NCBI GenBank assembly: GCA_017454015.1
Contig: JAFTDW010000060.1
Span: 43,339 to 107,338, forward strand
Direction of reading: 5' to 3'
DNA length: 64,000 bases
Origin: Bacteroidales bacterium
Lineage (GTDB): Bacteria; Bacteroidota; Bacteroidia; Bacteroidales; P3
Shown here: positions 1-10,151 of the stretch, piece after piece
How the letters are laid out: each line of letters opens with the position of its first letter
Position numbering within the stretch: the first letter of the stretch is position 1
Translations under genes and position numbers: made by a program
Notes under the pieces: generated by a model
What the model saw: only the letters and a program-made list of their open reading frames with translations
What the model was told of the DNA's origin: nothing
The model's database searches: none

Positions 1-14
1 ATGGACTAAATATT

Positions 15-55
15 CCTAAAGTTGCGGAATAAATCAGCCTAAAGTTGCGGAATAA
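15..55. repeat. Exact 18-bp direct repeat pair
   Basis: The sequence CCTAAAGTTGCGGAATAA occurs at 15-32 and again at 38-55, separated by 5 bp. It encodes nothing recognisable. It could be a binding-site pair or the edge of a repeat array or element whose rest lies left of the window. Confidence 0.6.
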
Positions 56-246
56 CTGTTGCAATTCATTTATTTTTAGTATGTTCTGCTATATAAATAA
101 ATGAATACATAACTGAACGTTTTTGGGTTTGCAGTTTGGAATTCATGGCGTATCAAAAGACGCCGGAAAACGTCACTTATTGACTAACAAACATTTTGTT
201 GTTGAAAATAAGCACTTAAGCGACAATAATCTATCATTGATTTGTT

Positions 247-254
247 GTAACTTT
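247..254 (+). promoter_or_regulatory. Putative -7 box for clpC
   Basis: TAACTTTG matches the Bacteroidota primary-sigma -7 consensus TAnnTTTG. Transcription would start near 259-262, giving a leader of about 50 nt before the clpC ATG at 312. Confidence 0.55.
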
Positions 255-258
255 GTTT

Positions 259-281
259 CTTGGCAATAGTATGTTGCCAAG
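259..281. promoter_or_regulatory. Perfect inverted repeat at the predicted clpC transcription start
   Basis: Arms CTTGGCAA (259-266) and TTGCCAAG (274-281) are perfectly complementary around a 7-nt spacer. The repeat covers the predicted +1 of clpC. This is a natural place for a repressor operator, or for a hairpin capping the 5' end of the mRNA. It does not match the CIRCE element (TTAGCACTC-N9-GAGTGCTAA). Confidence 0.55.
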
Positions 282-311
282 AGTACAATGCTTTGTATTA
301 CAATATAATAT

Positions 312-2972
312 ATGGAAGCCAAACTAAGTCAGAACGTCCAAAAAGTGTTAGCCAACAGCCATGATGAGGCCATACGCCTTCGCAGTGGCGCCATCGGCGT
401 TGAGCATGTCTTTCTGGGTCTTTTGCGCGAGAGCGAATGTTCGGCGGTAGCCTATCTTATTCAGCTTGGAGCCGACATTGAGTCGCTCAAAAGCCGCGTG
501 GAGAAACCTCTGATGCAGCCCGACAACGGTGTGCGTTTCAATCAGGACAGTTCCATACCCATGCTGAAGCAGACGGAGAAAATCCTGCGCATATCCTATC
601 TTGAATCCACCAAGCTGAAAAGTCCCGAAATCCGCACCGAGCACCTCGTGCTGGCAATATTGATGGAGTCGGACAACATAGTGGCGCATATCCTCGAAAA
701 AGACGGCATATTCTACGACAAGCTGTACAAGATAGTGAAGAACGAGGACGACCAGTCCCCCGCTTCAGGCGAGACTCCCTCCTACCCCGAATTTAACATA
801 CCCAACGAGGAGGAAGATGACGACGACACCCCGTTTGCCGACCCTCAACAGTCCAAGCAGTCGCGCTCCGGCCAGTCGCAGCGGCAGAACAAGCAGAACG
901 GCACCCCCGCCCTTGAGAACTTTGGGCGCGACCTGACTCAGATGGCTATCGACGGCAAACTAGACCCTATAGTGGGACGCGACAAAGAGTTGTCGCGCAT
1001 CGCACAGATACTGAGCCGACGCAAGAAAAACAATCCCATACTGATAGGCGACCCGGGAGTTGGCAAGTCGGCCATCTCCGAAGGTCTTGCCATACGCATT
1101 GCCGAGGGACGCGTGCCGCGCACACTCTACGGCAAGCGCATAGTGTCGCTCGACCTTGCTTCCCTTGTGGCTGGCACCAAGTACCGCGGCCAGTTTGAGG
1201 AGCGCATGAAAGCCATACTCAACGAGTTGGCGAAGCACCCCGAGATAATAATCTTTATCGACGAGATACACACCATAGTGGGTGCCGGCAGCGCCAGTGG
1301 CTCGCTGGATGCAAGCAACATGTTCAAGCCAGCCCTCGCACGCGGCGAGCTGCAGTGCATAGGAGCCACCACGCTCGACGAGTACCGCCAGTACATAGAG
1401 AAAGACGGAGCCCTTGAACGCCGATTCCAGAAAGTGCTCGTGGAGCCCACCACCGTGGAGGAGACGCTAACCATACTCAACAACATCAAGCCCAAATACG
1501 AAGAGCACCACCTTGTGTCCTATTCCGACGAGGCCATAGAGTCGTGCATCAAGCTCACCAACCGCTACGTCACCGACCGCCTTCTGCCCGACAAAGCCAT
1601 CGACGCCCTCGACGAGGCCGGCGCCCGTGTGCGCATAGCCAACATCAATGTGCCAGACGACATTATCGACATGGAGAAAGAGCTGGCAAAGGTGACGGCA
1701 CAGAAAAAAGAGGTGCTGGCTCAGAAACAATACAACGAAGCAGCCCGCCTGCGCGACCTTGAGAAAGAGCTCACAGCCTTGCTCGACGAGACCAAGAAAA
1801 AATGGGAGGACGACGACCGCAAGAACTGCCCCACTGTTACCGCCAACGACGTTGCCGAAGTGGTTGCCATGATGACCGGCGTGCCTGTGCAGCGTATAGC
1901 AGAAAACGAGAGCACTCGCCTGCTGCATATAGAGGATGAGCTCAAAGGCTCCGTGGTTGGACAAGACGAAGCCATACAGCTGGTTGCGCGCGCCATACGC
2001 CGCAACCGCGCCGGACTCAAAGACCCCAACCGGCCCATAGGCTCCTTCCTCTTCCTCGGCCCCACCGGCGTTGGCAAGACCTACCTCACCAAGGTACTCG
2101 CGCGTTTCCTGTTCGACAGCGACGACGCCATGATACGCATCGACATGAGCGAATATATGGAGAAATTCGCAGTGAGCCGCCTCATAGGAGCCCCTCCGGG
2201 CTATGTGGGCTACGAAGAGGGCGGACAACTCACCGAGAAGGTGCGCCGCAAACCCTACTCCATCATACTGCTCGACGAGATAGAGAAAGCACACCCCGAC
2301 GTGTTTAACGTATTGCTGCAGGTGCTCGACGACGGACAACTCACCGACGGCATGGGACGCAAGGTCGACTTCAAGAACACCATAATAATAATGACGTCGA
2401 ACATAGGAAGCCGCCAACTGAAAGATTTTGGCACCGGCGTGGGCTTTGCCACCACGGCACGCGAAAGCCAACGCGCCGAGATGGAGCGTTCCGTTATAGA
2501 GAAAGCCATGAAGAAAGCTTTCGCCCCAGAGTTCCTCAACCGTGTTGACGACATCATCTATTTCAATAGCCTTAAACGTGATGATATACATTCTATTATA
2601 GCTATTGAGTTAAAGGGGTTGTTTAAGCGTATTGTTGACATGGGATATGGAATTGACATAGACGACAACGCCAAGGATTTCCTTATCGCCAAGGGGTGGG
2701 ATCCTGACTTTGGGGCACGCCCGCTCAAGCGCGCCATACAACGTTATGTGGAAGACGAACTTGCCGAACAGATTATCAAGGCCGACATTCTGCCCGCCGA
2801 CACAATACACATCACCACGGCACAACCCATAGAAGGCGAGCCCGGCAACGACAACAAGATTGTATTTGAGATAGAGAAAGGCGAGACAAGCAAGCAGCTG
2901 TCAGAGGCCATTGCCTCAACATCACTGGACGGCACAGAATCCGAGAACATAACCAATGAGATTGAGAATTAG
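312..2972 (+). CDS. clpC: ClpC-type AAA+ unfoldase, ATPase subunit of Clp protease
   Basis: Hexameric cytosolic unfoldase that feeds substrates to ClpP. The 886 residues show a Clp-N repeat domain (1-140) and an acidic/Gln-rich linker (about 144-200). AAA-1 has Walker A GDPGVGKS (246-253) and Walker B IDEIH (316-320). A UVR-like coiled-coil insert lies near 458-493, and AAA-2 has Walker A GPTGVGKT (583-590). A VGF loop at 710-712 lies where the ClpP-docking tripeptide sits. The UVR-like insert and VGF loop favour ClpC over the disaggregase ClpB. The stop overlaps the start of the next gene, so the two are probably co-transcribed. The inverted repeat upstream suggests stress-responsive control (inference). 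Confidence 0.93.
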   Translation: MEAKLSQNVQKVLANSHDEAIRLRSGAIGVEHVFLGLLRESECSAVAYLIQLGADIESLKSRVEKPLMQPDNGVRFNQDSSIPMLKQTEKILRISYLESTKLKSPEIRTEHLVLAILMESDNIVAHILEKDGIFYDKLYKIVKNEDDQSPASGETPSYPEFNIPNEEEDDDDTPFADPQQSKQSRSGQSQRQNKQNGTPALENFGRDLTQMAIDGKLDPIVGRDKELSRIAQILSRRKKNNPILIGDPGVGKSAISEGLAIRIAEGRVPRTLYGKRIVSLDLASLVAGTKYRGQFEERMKAILNELAKHPEIIIFIDEIHTIVGAGSASGSLDASNMFKPALARGELQCIGATTLDEYRQYIEKDGALERRFQKVLVEPTTVEETLTILNNIKPKYEEHHLVSYSDEAIESCIKLTNRYVTDRLLPDKAIDALDEAGARVRIANINVPDDIIDMEKELAKVTAQKKEVLAQKQYNEAARLRDLEKELTALLDETKKKWEDDDRKNCPTVTANDVAEVVAMMTGVPVQRIAENESTRLLHIEDELKGSVVGQDEAIQLVARAIRRNRAGLKDPNRPIGSFLFLGPTGVGKTYLTKVLARFLFDSDDAMIRIDMSEYMEKFAVSRLIGAPPGYVGYEEGGQLTEKVRRKPYSIILLDEIEKAHPDVFNVLLQVLDDGQLTDGMGRKVDFKNTIIIMTSNIGSRQLKDFGTGVGFATTARESQRAEMERSVIEKAMKKAFAPEFLNRVDDIIYFNSLKRDDIHSIIAIELKGLFKRIVDMGYGIDIDDNAKDFLIAKGWDPDFGARPLKRAIQRYVEDELAEQIIKADILPADTIHITTAQPIEGEPGNDNKIVFEIEKGETSKQLSEAIASTSLDGTESENITNEIEN

Positions 2973-4152
2973 TCACATATTGCCTCTTGCGCTGCTATTG
3001 GTTATAGTGACAGGTACCCATGCTCAACAAACGGCCACCGTACCTATAACCACTATAGGAGAGCTCGACTCCACCCTCACCGGCACCAGCTCGCTTTTCC
3101 TTTGGAACTCTAACTACTGGAGCGCCAACGACCATGGCACACTCATACTATATTGTGTAGACACAACCACCGGCACAACCACCCAAACCATCAATACCGG
3201 CCTTGTGGTCAATGATTTGGAAGAAATTGTGCAAAACGGAGACTACCTGTATCTGGGCGATGTGGGCAACAACCTTGGTGCACGCACCGACCTGCACATA
3301 CTACGTATGCACAAAGACTCGCTGCTTGCCTGTCGCTACCGTGCCGACACCATTTTTTTCACCTATGCAGACCAGACCAACTTCAGCTATAACAACTACG
3401 AGACCGACTTCGACTGTGAGGCTTTTGTGGTTAGCGGCGACAGTATCTACCTGTTCACCAAGCAGTGGACCACGCAAGGAACAACCTGCTATGCAGTGCC
3501 CACCGAACCCGGACGGCACGTGGCGCAGCCGAGAGAATCCGAACCCATAGGCGGACTTGTGACAGGTGCCTGTCTCCTACCCCGGCAACGCATACTGCTG
3601 CTTTGCGGATACAGCACCACATTGACTCCTTTTGTATACATCTGCTATGATTTTCAGGGCAATGGATTCTTTTCGGGACAGCACGCCAAAGCCACCATCA
3701 ACACATTGGGTCTCCAGACCGAAGGTATAGCATCGGCCAACGGCTACAATGTCTATCTCACCAACGAGCACTTCTCCTACAGTTCATACATAAATGTGCC
3801 GCCACAGTTGTCGACAGTCGACCTGCGCCAGTTTCTTGCCGGATACCTGCACCTCGGAACCGACAGAGTTGTACCAGAGAAAGACAAGTCCAATATTACA
3901 GTGTACCCCAACCCCGCAACCGATTATGTGACGGTTCGTAACCTGTCGACATTACAAGGCGTTACCAGCGGTTCGCTTCTGCAGCTGTGCGATGTCCAGG
4001 GACGCATAGTCAGCACTCAACTGCTGAATGACTCCACAATAGCACACGGCATTTCTATGTCGCTCCACGGGCTGCCTGCAGGAGTATACCAGCTCCGAGT
4101 CTCTGCCGACAAAGGCCGATCATGGAGCATCTCATTTGTAAAGAACAGGTAA
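2956..4152 (+). CDS. Secreted protein with T9SS type A sorting domain
   Basis: A 398-residue exported protein. Residues 1-23 form a signal peptide ending in THAQ. The last 85 or so residues carry a type A C-terminal sorting domain with the landmarks VYPNPATDYV, then GRIV, GLPAGVYQLRV and a basic KNR tail. Such domains direct cargo through the type IX system to the cell surface or medium. The middle (25-305) is beta-rich with many Asp/Thr/Gly residues, but I do not recognise its family. The start ATG lies 17 nt before the end of clpC, an overlap implying translational coupling, which is odd for a surface protein next to a cytosolic chaperone. Confidence 0.8.
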   Translation: MRLRISHILPLALLLVIVTGTHAQQTATVPITTIGELDSTLTGTSSLFLWNSNYWSANDHGTLILYCVDTTTGTTTQTINTGLVVNDLEEIVQNGDYLYLGDVGNNLGARTDLHILRMHKDSLLACRYRADTIFFTYADQTNFSYNNYETDFDCEAFVVSGDSIYLFTKQWTTQGTTCYAVPTEPGRHVAQPRESEPIGGLVTGACLLPRQRILLLCGYSTTLTPFVYICYDFQGNGFFSGQHAKATINTLGLQTEGIASANGYNVYLTNEHFSYSSYINVPPQLSTVDLRQFLAGYLHLGTDRVVPEKDKSNITVYPNPATDYVTVRNLSTLQGVTSGSLLQLCDVQGRIVSTQLLNDSTIAHGISMSLHGLPAGVYQLRVSADKGRSWSISFVKNR

Positions 4153-4198
4153 AAAACTCGTCACCATACAGTTTGTCGCCAGCCTCAAAGTTTGGACC

Positions 4199-5002
4199 AT
4201 GATTGCTGTAATTATCGGGATAATACTACCTTTGGTGGGCACTATGATAGGGTCGGCATTTGTTTTTTTCATGAAGAAAGAAATCCCCGACCGACTTCAA
4301 AAGACTCTTCTTGGCTTTGCCAGCGGGGTCATGGTGGCAGCCAGCGTATGGTCGTTGTTGATACCGAGCATCGAGATGTCGGAGTCACTCGGATCTGCTG
4401 GCAGCACCGCAGGGGTCTGTGGACTTTTGCTGCACGTGCTGCCTGCCGCCGTGGGATTTCTGGCTGGCATAGGGTTCTTGCTGCTCATAGACGAACTAAC
4501 ACCTCACCTTCATATTGGCTCCGAAAAAGCCGAAGGTCCACACGCAAAACTTTCGCGCACCACAATGCTGGCACTTGCCGTCACCATACACAACCTGCCA
4601 GAAGGCATGTCCGTTGGAGCTGTATTTGCTGGCGAAGCACAAGGTCTGACACTTAGTGCCGCACTGGTTGTAAGCATAGGCATTGCCATACAAAACATCC
4701 CCGAAGGTGCCATTATCTCGATGCCGATGCATGCTGAAGGAAATTCTCGCTGGCGGTCGTTCCTCATTGGCTCTTTGAGTGGCGTAGTGGAACCCATTGG
4801 CTCGGTGGTCACCCTGTTGCTGGCCTCGGCATTGGGGGTATCCCTCCCCTACCTGTTAGCCTTTGCTGCGGGAGCCATGATGTATGTTGTTGTCGAAGAG
4901 CTTATCCCCGAAACAGCCCAAGGCCAACACACCAACCTCTCCACCATCGGCTTCGCCCTCGGCTTTGTACTTATGATGGCCATGGACGTAGCACTGGGGT
5001 GA
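4199..5002 (+). CDS. ZIP-family metal (zinc) transporter, ZupT/GufA type
   Basis: Inner-membrane importer of zinc and related divalent metals. The 267 residues form about eight hydrophobic segments. The two family signatures are visible: HNLPEGMSVG at 131-140 (TM4 metal site) and QNIPEGA at 165-171 (TM5). A His-containing cytoplasmic loop (TPHLHIGSEK, about 101-110) is typical of ZIP proteins. It follows the T9SS gene by 46 nt and ends 8 nt before the convergent AsmA-like gene, with no terminator between. Metal specificity cannot be told from sequence. Confidence 0.88.
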   Translation: MIAVIIGIILPLVGTMIGSAFVFFMKKEIPDRLQKTLLGFASGVMVAASVWSLLIPSIEMSESLGSAGSTAGVCGLLLHVLPAAVGFLAGIGFLLLIDELTPHLHIGSEKAEGPHAKLSRTTMLALAVTIHNLPEGMSVGAVFAGEAQGLTLSAALVVSIGIAIQNIPEGAIISMPMHAEGNSRWRSFLIGSLSGVVEPIGSVVTLLLASALGVSLPYLLAFAAGAMMYVVVEELIPETAQGQHTNLSTIGFALGFVLMMAMDVALG

Positions 5003-5010
5003 GTACAATC

Positions 5011-8000
5011 TTATTGAGTGCGTTGCTTGTTGCGAGTTTCCTGCTTGACGTTGGCTTCGAGGGATTCCCTTATTAGTTTCTTCAACGCCAAGGTGCGCTG
5101 CTGCACGTCGTTGCGCTTCTCGGGGACAAACAGCTCGGCATATCTCAGCTTGGACAGCTGGAAGTTCAGCTTGGGCATCACACCCACAACGTCGACAGCA
5201 AGGCGCGCTGGCAACGGCGACTTGAGCAATTCGAGGTGATAGTCGTAGTTCATGTCGAGGTTGTGGCGACCGGCAACCACAAGGTTGTATTTGTTCATTG
5301 TCAGTGAGAACGGATACACCTCAACCTCTTTGCGGAATACCGTCATAGCCACATCGAGGCTGTCTATCATGAGCTTCTCGTCCTTCTGCCGCCAATCCTT
5401 GGCACCTATGAGTTTCATGATACGCGAGACGGAAGCGTCGTCCATCACCACAAGGCTGTCGCCTGTTATTGCTGCTGCGCCGCGGAGTGTCGACATCTTG
5501 GGTTTATAGAAAGCGTCGAGGTATGTCTCTGCACAGAGGTGGAAGTCGGCCTTGCCGGAGAAGGCGGTAATCATGGGCAGCAGGGTGTCGACGTAGGGTA
5601 TCATGTCGACCAGCTCGTCGAGGTATATGTCGAGCAGGTGGAAATCCATGCCGAGGAATATGTGGTTGACTCTTGGAGTGCGGTATATGGCGGTGAGCTG
5701 CATACGGGCCGCTTTGCACACGAAACCTATCTCGTTGAGCACCGCCACGCCGTCCTTGATGCTTATGTCGCCACCAAGGTCGCTAAGCTCGTTGCCGAAA
5801 GCCTGGGCTCCGCGGAAACGGGTGTGGAGTGTGAAGTCTACGTCGCGGGGCACTATGAACGGGTCGGCCTGGGCCGGCACGTTGTCCTCTTTACGTTGTG
5901 AGGCAAGGGTGTCCTCGTCGGTACCGAGACCGCTGAGGGCGTCGAGCAGGTCGTCGACATTGGTGTAGTTGGAGGTTAGAGTGAGGTCGCCGCGGAGCAT
6001 ACCCTCATGGGAGAGCCATTCGGCAAGGCCATAGACGGTGCCGCCGATGAATATGTCGCTGTTGCCGAAGAGCAACGAAGCATCGGTAAGTCGCAGACGT
6101 TCTGCATTGTAGTCGAGCCTCACGCCGGGCACCTGGAGTGTGTATGGCAGTGAAGAGGCTTGGACGGTTGCGTTCTTTACGTTGATGTCGGCCACTGGCG
6201 ACCACTGCTGGAGGGCATTGCTCTTTGTCGAGTCGTAGACCGCCGAGGCTTTGAGGGCGAGGCCGGCGAGGGTCGCCGACATGTTTTTACCCATCGACAG
6301 GTCTACTTTACCGCCGTTGTATTGTATGTCATAATTCTGCTTATGAGCTTTCTCGAACATGGCGAAATGGCCTTGAGGATCGGTGAGGTCGGCCTCTATG
6401 CTGTCCATGTCGGCCTTGATACGCCTAAACTTGAAGTCGCAGTCGACAGCCAGCGGAACCGTGGAGTCGAGCACATCGCTCACGGCGGCGTCGAGGTCCA
6501 AGCCTGCTATTGATGCGTCTATGTCGCTGTCGGCCAACACGGCGTGCAAGCTTTCGCTGCTTATCCTAACCAGTGCCAGCTGGTGGTTTACGCGCTTGGC
6601 CATGTTGGGCTTTTTGTCGATGTTGAGGTGCACCAGCGGTGAAGTCACCATCATGCTGTCGGTGTTGTAGCGGAGGCGTTTCAGGTCGACGGTGCCGCGG
6701 AGCACTGTCTTGGCGAGTTTCATAGTCTCCAGCTGTTTCTTGTCGGTCTCAACATAAAGGTTGAGGTCGGCTTTGCCATCGAGGTTGAAGTCTGCTGCAG
6801 CGCCAGCGGTGTCGGGATAGACCAAATCCATGAGTTGCGGCAGGTCGAGCAGTCCTTTCACATCGGCGGCGATAGCCATCTTTCCGTTGAGGTCGTCGAC
6901 TTTGCCTTTAAGTGTCAGCGTGCCGGCACCCGTATGGGCCTTGAGCTCTTTGAACTCCACCGACGATGGCTTGGCGTTGGTGTCGCTCAGGTCGAGTTCG
7001 GCAGCCACCACACCTTCAATGTCTTCCACAGGCCACGGCAGGATGGATTTGTCTATGAAATTACCATCCTTTATATCGACCTCGGCACCGATAAGCGGCA
7101 ACTTGCCTTCGCCGAGCTTGCCTTTGGCTTTGGCCTTCAGACCCACCAACGCGTCGATACCCATGCTTTGGGGTATAATCTTAAGTCCTTTGGGTATAAG
7201 TTTCAGTAGCTCGCCTATCCTCACCTTTTCGATGTCGAAATCCACGTCCATGTCCATCTCACGATTTTCCGTGGGCAGCAGCACATTGCCTGTAATGCCT
7301 AATTTCAGCGCATCGTCGATCAAGGCTATGGAAACTTTGTGCAGTGCTGTCGACATTGAGTCGAGGTCTGCATCGACCTTGGCGTCAATTTTCAGGAGGT
7401 TGTCCTTTCCTATGTCATGATCGAGGTACGTAACCTTGCCCATAGAGAACTGAGCCCGAGGCACCTCGAGGTTTATGCCAGCGTGAAGCTGCTGTTGCTT
7501 GCCGCGTAGCAGCACGCGCAGGTCGGTCTCGTCGAGACTCGCCGTCATGCCACTTGCCGCATCGGTGTATGAGGCACAGAGGTCGCGAATGACAAGCTTG
7601 TCAACATCCATCAAATTGGGCAACACGAGAGGTCCGCTCTCGGTGGTGTCTTCTGACGGAGGAAATATATCAAGGTTGTTATTGCCGTTGGTGTCGAAAT
7701 AGATATTGACGCGAGGCTTGTTGATGTTAAGGCGGTTGACAATGATTGACCCATCTTTGAGCAGAGCCTTGATATCCACACCCACTGCGAGGCTTTTGAT
7801 GCTTGCAAGGGTGTCGTTGGGACAGCCTTCCATGGGATTTACGAGCGTCACGCCTTTCACGTCGAGTCCCACCTTGGGGAATGTCTTGACCAGTGTAAGG
7901 TCGACATTGTCGAAATGCGACTCGCAGAGTATATACTTGTCGGCAACGCTGTTGACTATCTTGGTAAGCTTGGACGGTGTAAGCACGAGCCAGCAGACGA

Positions 8001-8073
8001 CAGCCACCACCACAATGACGAGAGCCACCAGGGAGAGCAGCGACCAGAGTGTTATTTTGAGACCTTTTTTCAT
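5011..8073 (-). CDS. AsmA-like envelope protein
   Basis: A 1020-residue protein anchored by one N-terminal membrane helix (about 8-30). A long periplasmic, beta-rich, Asp/Leu-rich body of the AsmA/TamB-like kind follows. Proteins of this family are thought to form elongated hydrophobic grooves carrying phospholipid between the two membranes (family knowledge). The C-terminal 300 residues look like the AsmA-like C-terminal domain (LRGAAAITGDSLVVMDDASV region). The tail is Gln/Lys/Arg-rich. It follows the lipoprotein gene with a 4-nt ATGA overlap, so the two are coupled. Confidence 0.75.
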   Translation of the reverse strand: MKKGLKITLWSLLSLVALVIVVVAVVCWLVLTPSKLTKIVNSVADKYILCESHFDNVDLTLVKTFPKVGLDVKGVTLVNPMEGCPNDTLASIKSLAVGVDIKALLKDGSIIVNRLNINKPRVNIYFDTNGNNNLDIFPPSEDTTESGPLVLPNLMDVDKLVIRDLCASYTDAASGMTASLDETDLRVLLRGKQQQLHAGINLEVPRAQFSMGKVTYLDHDIGKDNLLKIDAKVDADLDSMSTALHKVSIALIDDALKLGITGNVLLPTENREMDMDVDFDIEKVRIGELLKLIPKGLKIIPQSMGIDALVGLKAKAKGKLGEGKLPLIGAEVDIKDGNFIDKSILPWPVEDIEGVVAAELDLSDTNAKPSSVEFKELKAHTGAGTLTLKGKVDDLNGKMAIAADVKGLLDLPQLMDLVYPDTAGAAADFNLDGKADLNLYVETDKKQLETMKLAKTVLRGTVDLKRLRYNTDSMMVTSPLVHLNIDKKPNMAKRVNHQLALVRISSESLHAVLADSDIDASIAGLDLDAAVSDVLDSTVPLAVDCDFKFRRIKADMDSIEADLTDPQGHFAMFEKAHKQNYDIQYNGGKVDLSMGKNMSATLAGLALKASAVYDSTKSNALQQWSPVADINVKNATVQASSLPYTLQVPGVRLDYNAERLRLTDASLLFGNSDIFIGGTVYGLAEWLSHEGMLRGDLTLTSNYTNVDDLLDALSGLGTDEDTLASQRKEDNVPAQADPFIVPRDVDFTLHTRFRGAQAFGNELSDLGGDISIKDGVAVLNEIGFVCKAARMQLTAIYRTPRVNHIFLGMDFHLLDIYLDELVDMIPYVDTLLPMITAFSGKADFHLCAETYLDAFYKPKMSTLRGAAAITGDSLVVMDDASVSRIMKLIGAKDWRQKDEKLMIDSLDVAMTVFRKEVEVYPFSLTMNKYNLVVAGRHNLDMNYDYHLELLKSPLPARLAVDVVGVMPKLNFQLSKLRYAELFVPEKRNDVQQRTLALKKLIRESLEANVKQETRNKQRTQ

Positions 8074-8435
8074 TTGTTTACACGCGTATAGGTGAACGAC
8101 TGCAAGTAGTTGTCCTTATAGGAAAGCCGCGTAGAAGTGAGCTCCGTAAGGGTATAGCTCTTGGGTACGCGCCCTCCCATCTCCATAATGTGTACATGGG
8201 TTAGCTGGTTGCCGTCGAGAGTCCATTCGAAAGGCTGTCCTTCTTCTTCCGACACGTCGTCGCCGGTGTCCCAGGTGACGCCAGTACCCACAGGGTCGTA
8301 GCGGTAGTATTCGGTGCCGCTAACCCACTTGCCGGGCAAAAGAGACTCGTCGAAAGTCACATCTTCCTGCTTGCACGAGGTAAGGCACAGCAGGACACAA
8401 ACCAGAGGTATGGAAAACAATAAACCTTTTTTCAT
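8070..8435 (-). CDS. Small lipocalin-like lipoprotein
   Basis: I choose the ATG at 8435 rather than 8459 because it gives a clean lipoprotein signal, MKKGLLFSIPLVCVLLCLTSC, with the lipobox Cys at residue 21. The mature part of about 100 residues has the GKW...Y / FEWTLDGNQLTHVH / YTLTELTSTRLSY pattern of the lipocalin-like lipoproteins common in Bacteroidales. It is the first gene of a two-gene minus-strand operon with the AsmA-like gene. The ligand is unknown. Confidence 0.7.
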   Translation of the reverse strand: MKKGLLFSIPLVCVLLCLTSCKQEDVTFDESLLPGKWVSGTEYYRYDPVGTGVTWDTGDDVSEEEGQPFEWTLDGNQLTHVHIMEMGGRVPKSYTLTELTSTRLSYKDNYLQSFTYTRVNK

Positions 8436-8533
8436 ATTAGTAATAAAAAACGCAGCCATTGTGGCTTTATTGCCCTATGGCAACTTTTATATAAAAATAA
8501 CATACCATAATATTTTATGTCGAATTTTATCGT

Positions 8534-8541
8534 TACTTTTG
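8534..8541 (+). promoter_or_regulatory. Putative -7 box for the TolC/HlyD/ABC-2 operon
   Basis: TACTTTTG fits TAnnTTTG and lies 70 nt before the ATG at 8611, in the AT-rich divergent region shared with the minus-strand lipoprotein/AsmA operon. Confidence 0.5.
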
Positions 8542-8610
8542 CACTTCGTTTACAAAGCCCCATAATCCTCATTAATTTTTGAGAATGTGGTTAATGTGTT
8601 GAATTGAGAT

Positions 8611-10089
8611 ATGAATGGCTTAATGAAATTTTTGGTTGCACCGCTGTTTATGGCATGTATCATGATGCCCTCGGCAGCCTATTCGCAACAGACCTACACA
8701 CTACAGCAGTGCCGCGACAAGGCATTGGAAGACAACCTGTCGCTAAAAAAGGCGCAGCAGCGCATGGACGAGACCGAATATCTGAAAAAGGCCGCTTTCT
8801 GGCAAATGATGCCGCGCATCACCGCCAACGGTGGCTACCTCTGGACCCAGAAAACCATCTCGCTGCTCAGCGACGAGCAACAGTCGAGAATCAACAATAT
8901 GGGCAATACCGTTCAGAACGGTCTCAACGAAGCTCTCCGCGAGAACCTTTCCAACCTCCCTGTGGGCGGCGAGATAATAGCTGCCCAGCTTGCCAACATT
9001 GTCAACAGCTCTTCGCTCAGCTCATCGCTCAACGCAGTAGGTCAGGACATTACCAATGGTTTTGAGACCGACACGCGCAACACCACCTTTGCAGTTGCCA
9101 CTGTCAACTATCCAGTGTTCACTGGCGGCAAGCTCTATTCGCTGTATCGCTCGGCTGCACTTATCAACAGCCTTGCAGGCATAGAGTGCCAGAAACAGCG
9201 CGATGAGACAATAATAGCTGTCGACAATGCTTTCTGGCAGGTGGTGAGCCTAAAGCTCAAGAAGGAGCTTGCCGAGAAATACGACAGCCTGCTCACACGC
9301 ATGCTGAGCGACGCCGAAGCCATGCGCGCCGCCGGCCTTGCCACCAACGCCGACATCACCTCTATCCAAGTGAAACTCAACGAAGCCCGTCTTAACCTCA
9401 CCAAGGCCTCGGGAGGGCTCGAACTCGCCAAGATGTACCTTGCACAACTCTGCTCCATAGACCCCGACAGCCTCATGGATGTAGAAGAACCAGTGACAAC
9501 ACTCCAAAGCACCTGCACCCCCGACACCATTGACATGGCCGACGCCACTGCTCGGCGATACGAGATGCGTATGCTGCGTGTGTCCGACAGCATTGCCGGC
9601 GAAGGGGTGCGCATGGCACGTGCCACGCTGATGCCCAACGTGTTACTCTCTGGCGGCTATCTCGTGTCGAACCCCAACCTCTTCAACGGCTTCAAGAATG
9701 AGTTTGGCGGCACTGCACTGGCTGCCGTTACTGTCAACATACCGATAGTCCACCCCTCGGCCTACTACTCCCTGAAAGCCGCCAAGGCACGCAAACGGCA
9801 AGTTGCTTCGCAAATAGAGGAGGCTGAGCAGCTTATACATTTGCAAATAAACAAGGTGAACAACGAACTGGCACTTTCCGAGAAGAAGCTTGCGCAGGCT
9901 CTCAGCAACCTTGAGCTGGCCAACCAGAACCTCAAGCTCGCCAGCGAGAGCTACGCCGAAGGGCTGGCCTCCACCTCCACCCTGCTTGCTGCCCAGACGG
10001 CCTGGCTCAGCGCACGCTCCGAAGTGCTCGACGCGCGCATAGAGCTCTCAATGGCCAAACTCTATCTGCAACAAGCCATCGGAAAATGA
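8611..10089 (+). CDS. TolC-family outer membrane efflux protein
   Basis: Outer-membrane exit duct for tripartite export. The 492 residues begin with a signal peptide ending around AYSQQ. Two long alpha-helical repeats follow, rich in Leu/Ala/Glu/Lys, with short barrel strands between, as in the OEP family. Typical openings are YTLQQCRDKALEDNLSLKKA near residue 28 and, in the second half, SYAEGLASTSTLLAAQTAWL. It heads an operon with an HlyD-type adaptor and two ABC-2 permeases, so it is probably their outer-membrane partner. Confidence 0.88.
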   Translation: MNGLMKFLVAPLFMACIMMPSAAYSQQTYTLQQCRDKALEDNLSLKKAQQRMDETEYLKKAAFWQMMPRITANGGYLWTQKTISLLSDEQQSRINNMGNTVQNGLNEALRENLSNLPVGGEIIAAQLANIVNSSSLSSSLNAVGQDITNGFETDTRNTTFAVATVNYPVFTGGKLYSLYRSAALINSLAGIECQKQRDETIIAVDNAFWQVVSLKLKKELAEKYDSLLTRMLSDAEAMRAAGLATNADITSIQVKLNEARLNLTKASGGLELAKMYLAQLCSIDPDSLMDVEEPVTTLQSTCTPDTIDMADATARRYEMRMLRVSDSIAGEGVRMARATLMPNVLLSGGYLVSNPNLFNGFKNEFGGTALAAVTVNIPIVHPSAYYSLKAAKARKRQVASQIEEAEQLIHLQINKVNNELALSEKKLAQALSNLELANQNLKLASESYAEGLASTSTLLAAQTAWLSARSEVLDARIELSMAKLYLQQAIGK

Positions 10090-10151
10090 CATAATAAAAT
10101 AGTATCTCCTTATAAAAAGACATAAACAACTCAAAAAACACTACAGTAACT

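Larger units (their letters stand above)
1..311. other. Intergenic leader region upstream of clpC
   Basis: No credible gene. It holds a pair of exact 18-bp direct repeats (15-32 and 38-55), a weak hairpin near 146-164 (GGCGT/ACGCC), a Bacteroidota -7 box at 247-254 and an inverted repeat at 259-281. The left edge is the window boundary, so the direct repeats may be the tail of something lying outside. Confidence 0.6.

Noticed and set aside
259-281. CIRCE element (HrcA operator)
   Set aside because: The arms (CTTGGCAA/TTGCCAAG) do not match TTAGCACTC-N9-GAGTGCTAA.
1467-2591. 374-residue minus-strand open frame opposite clpC
   Set aside because: It is the reverse-complement shadow of the clpC codons, with no family motif, no start signal and low-complexity His/Val composition.
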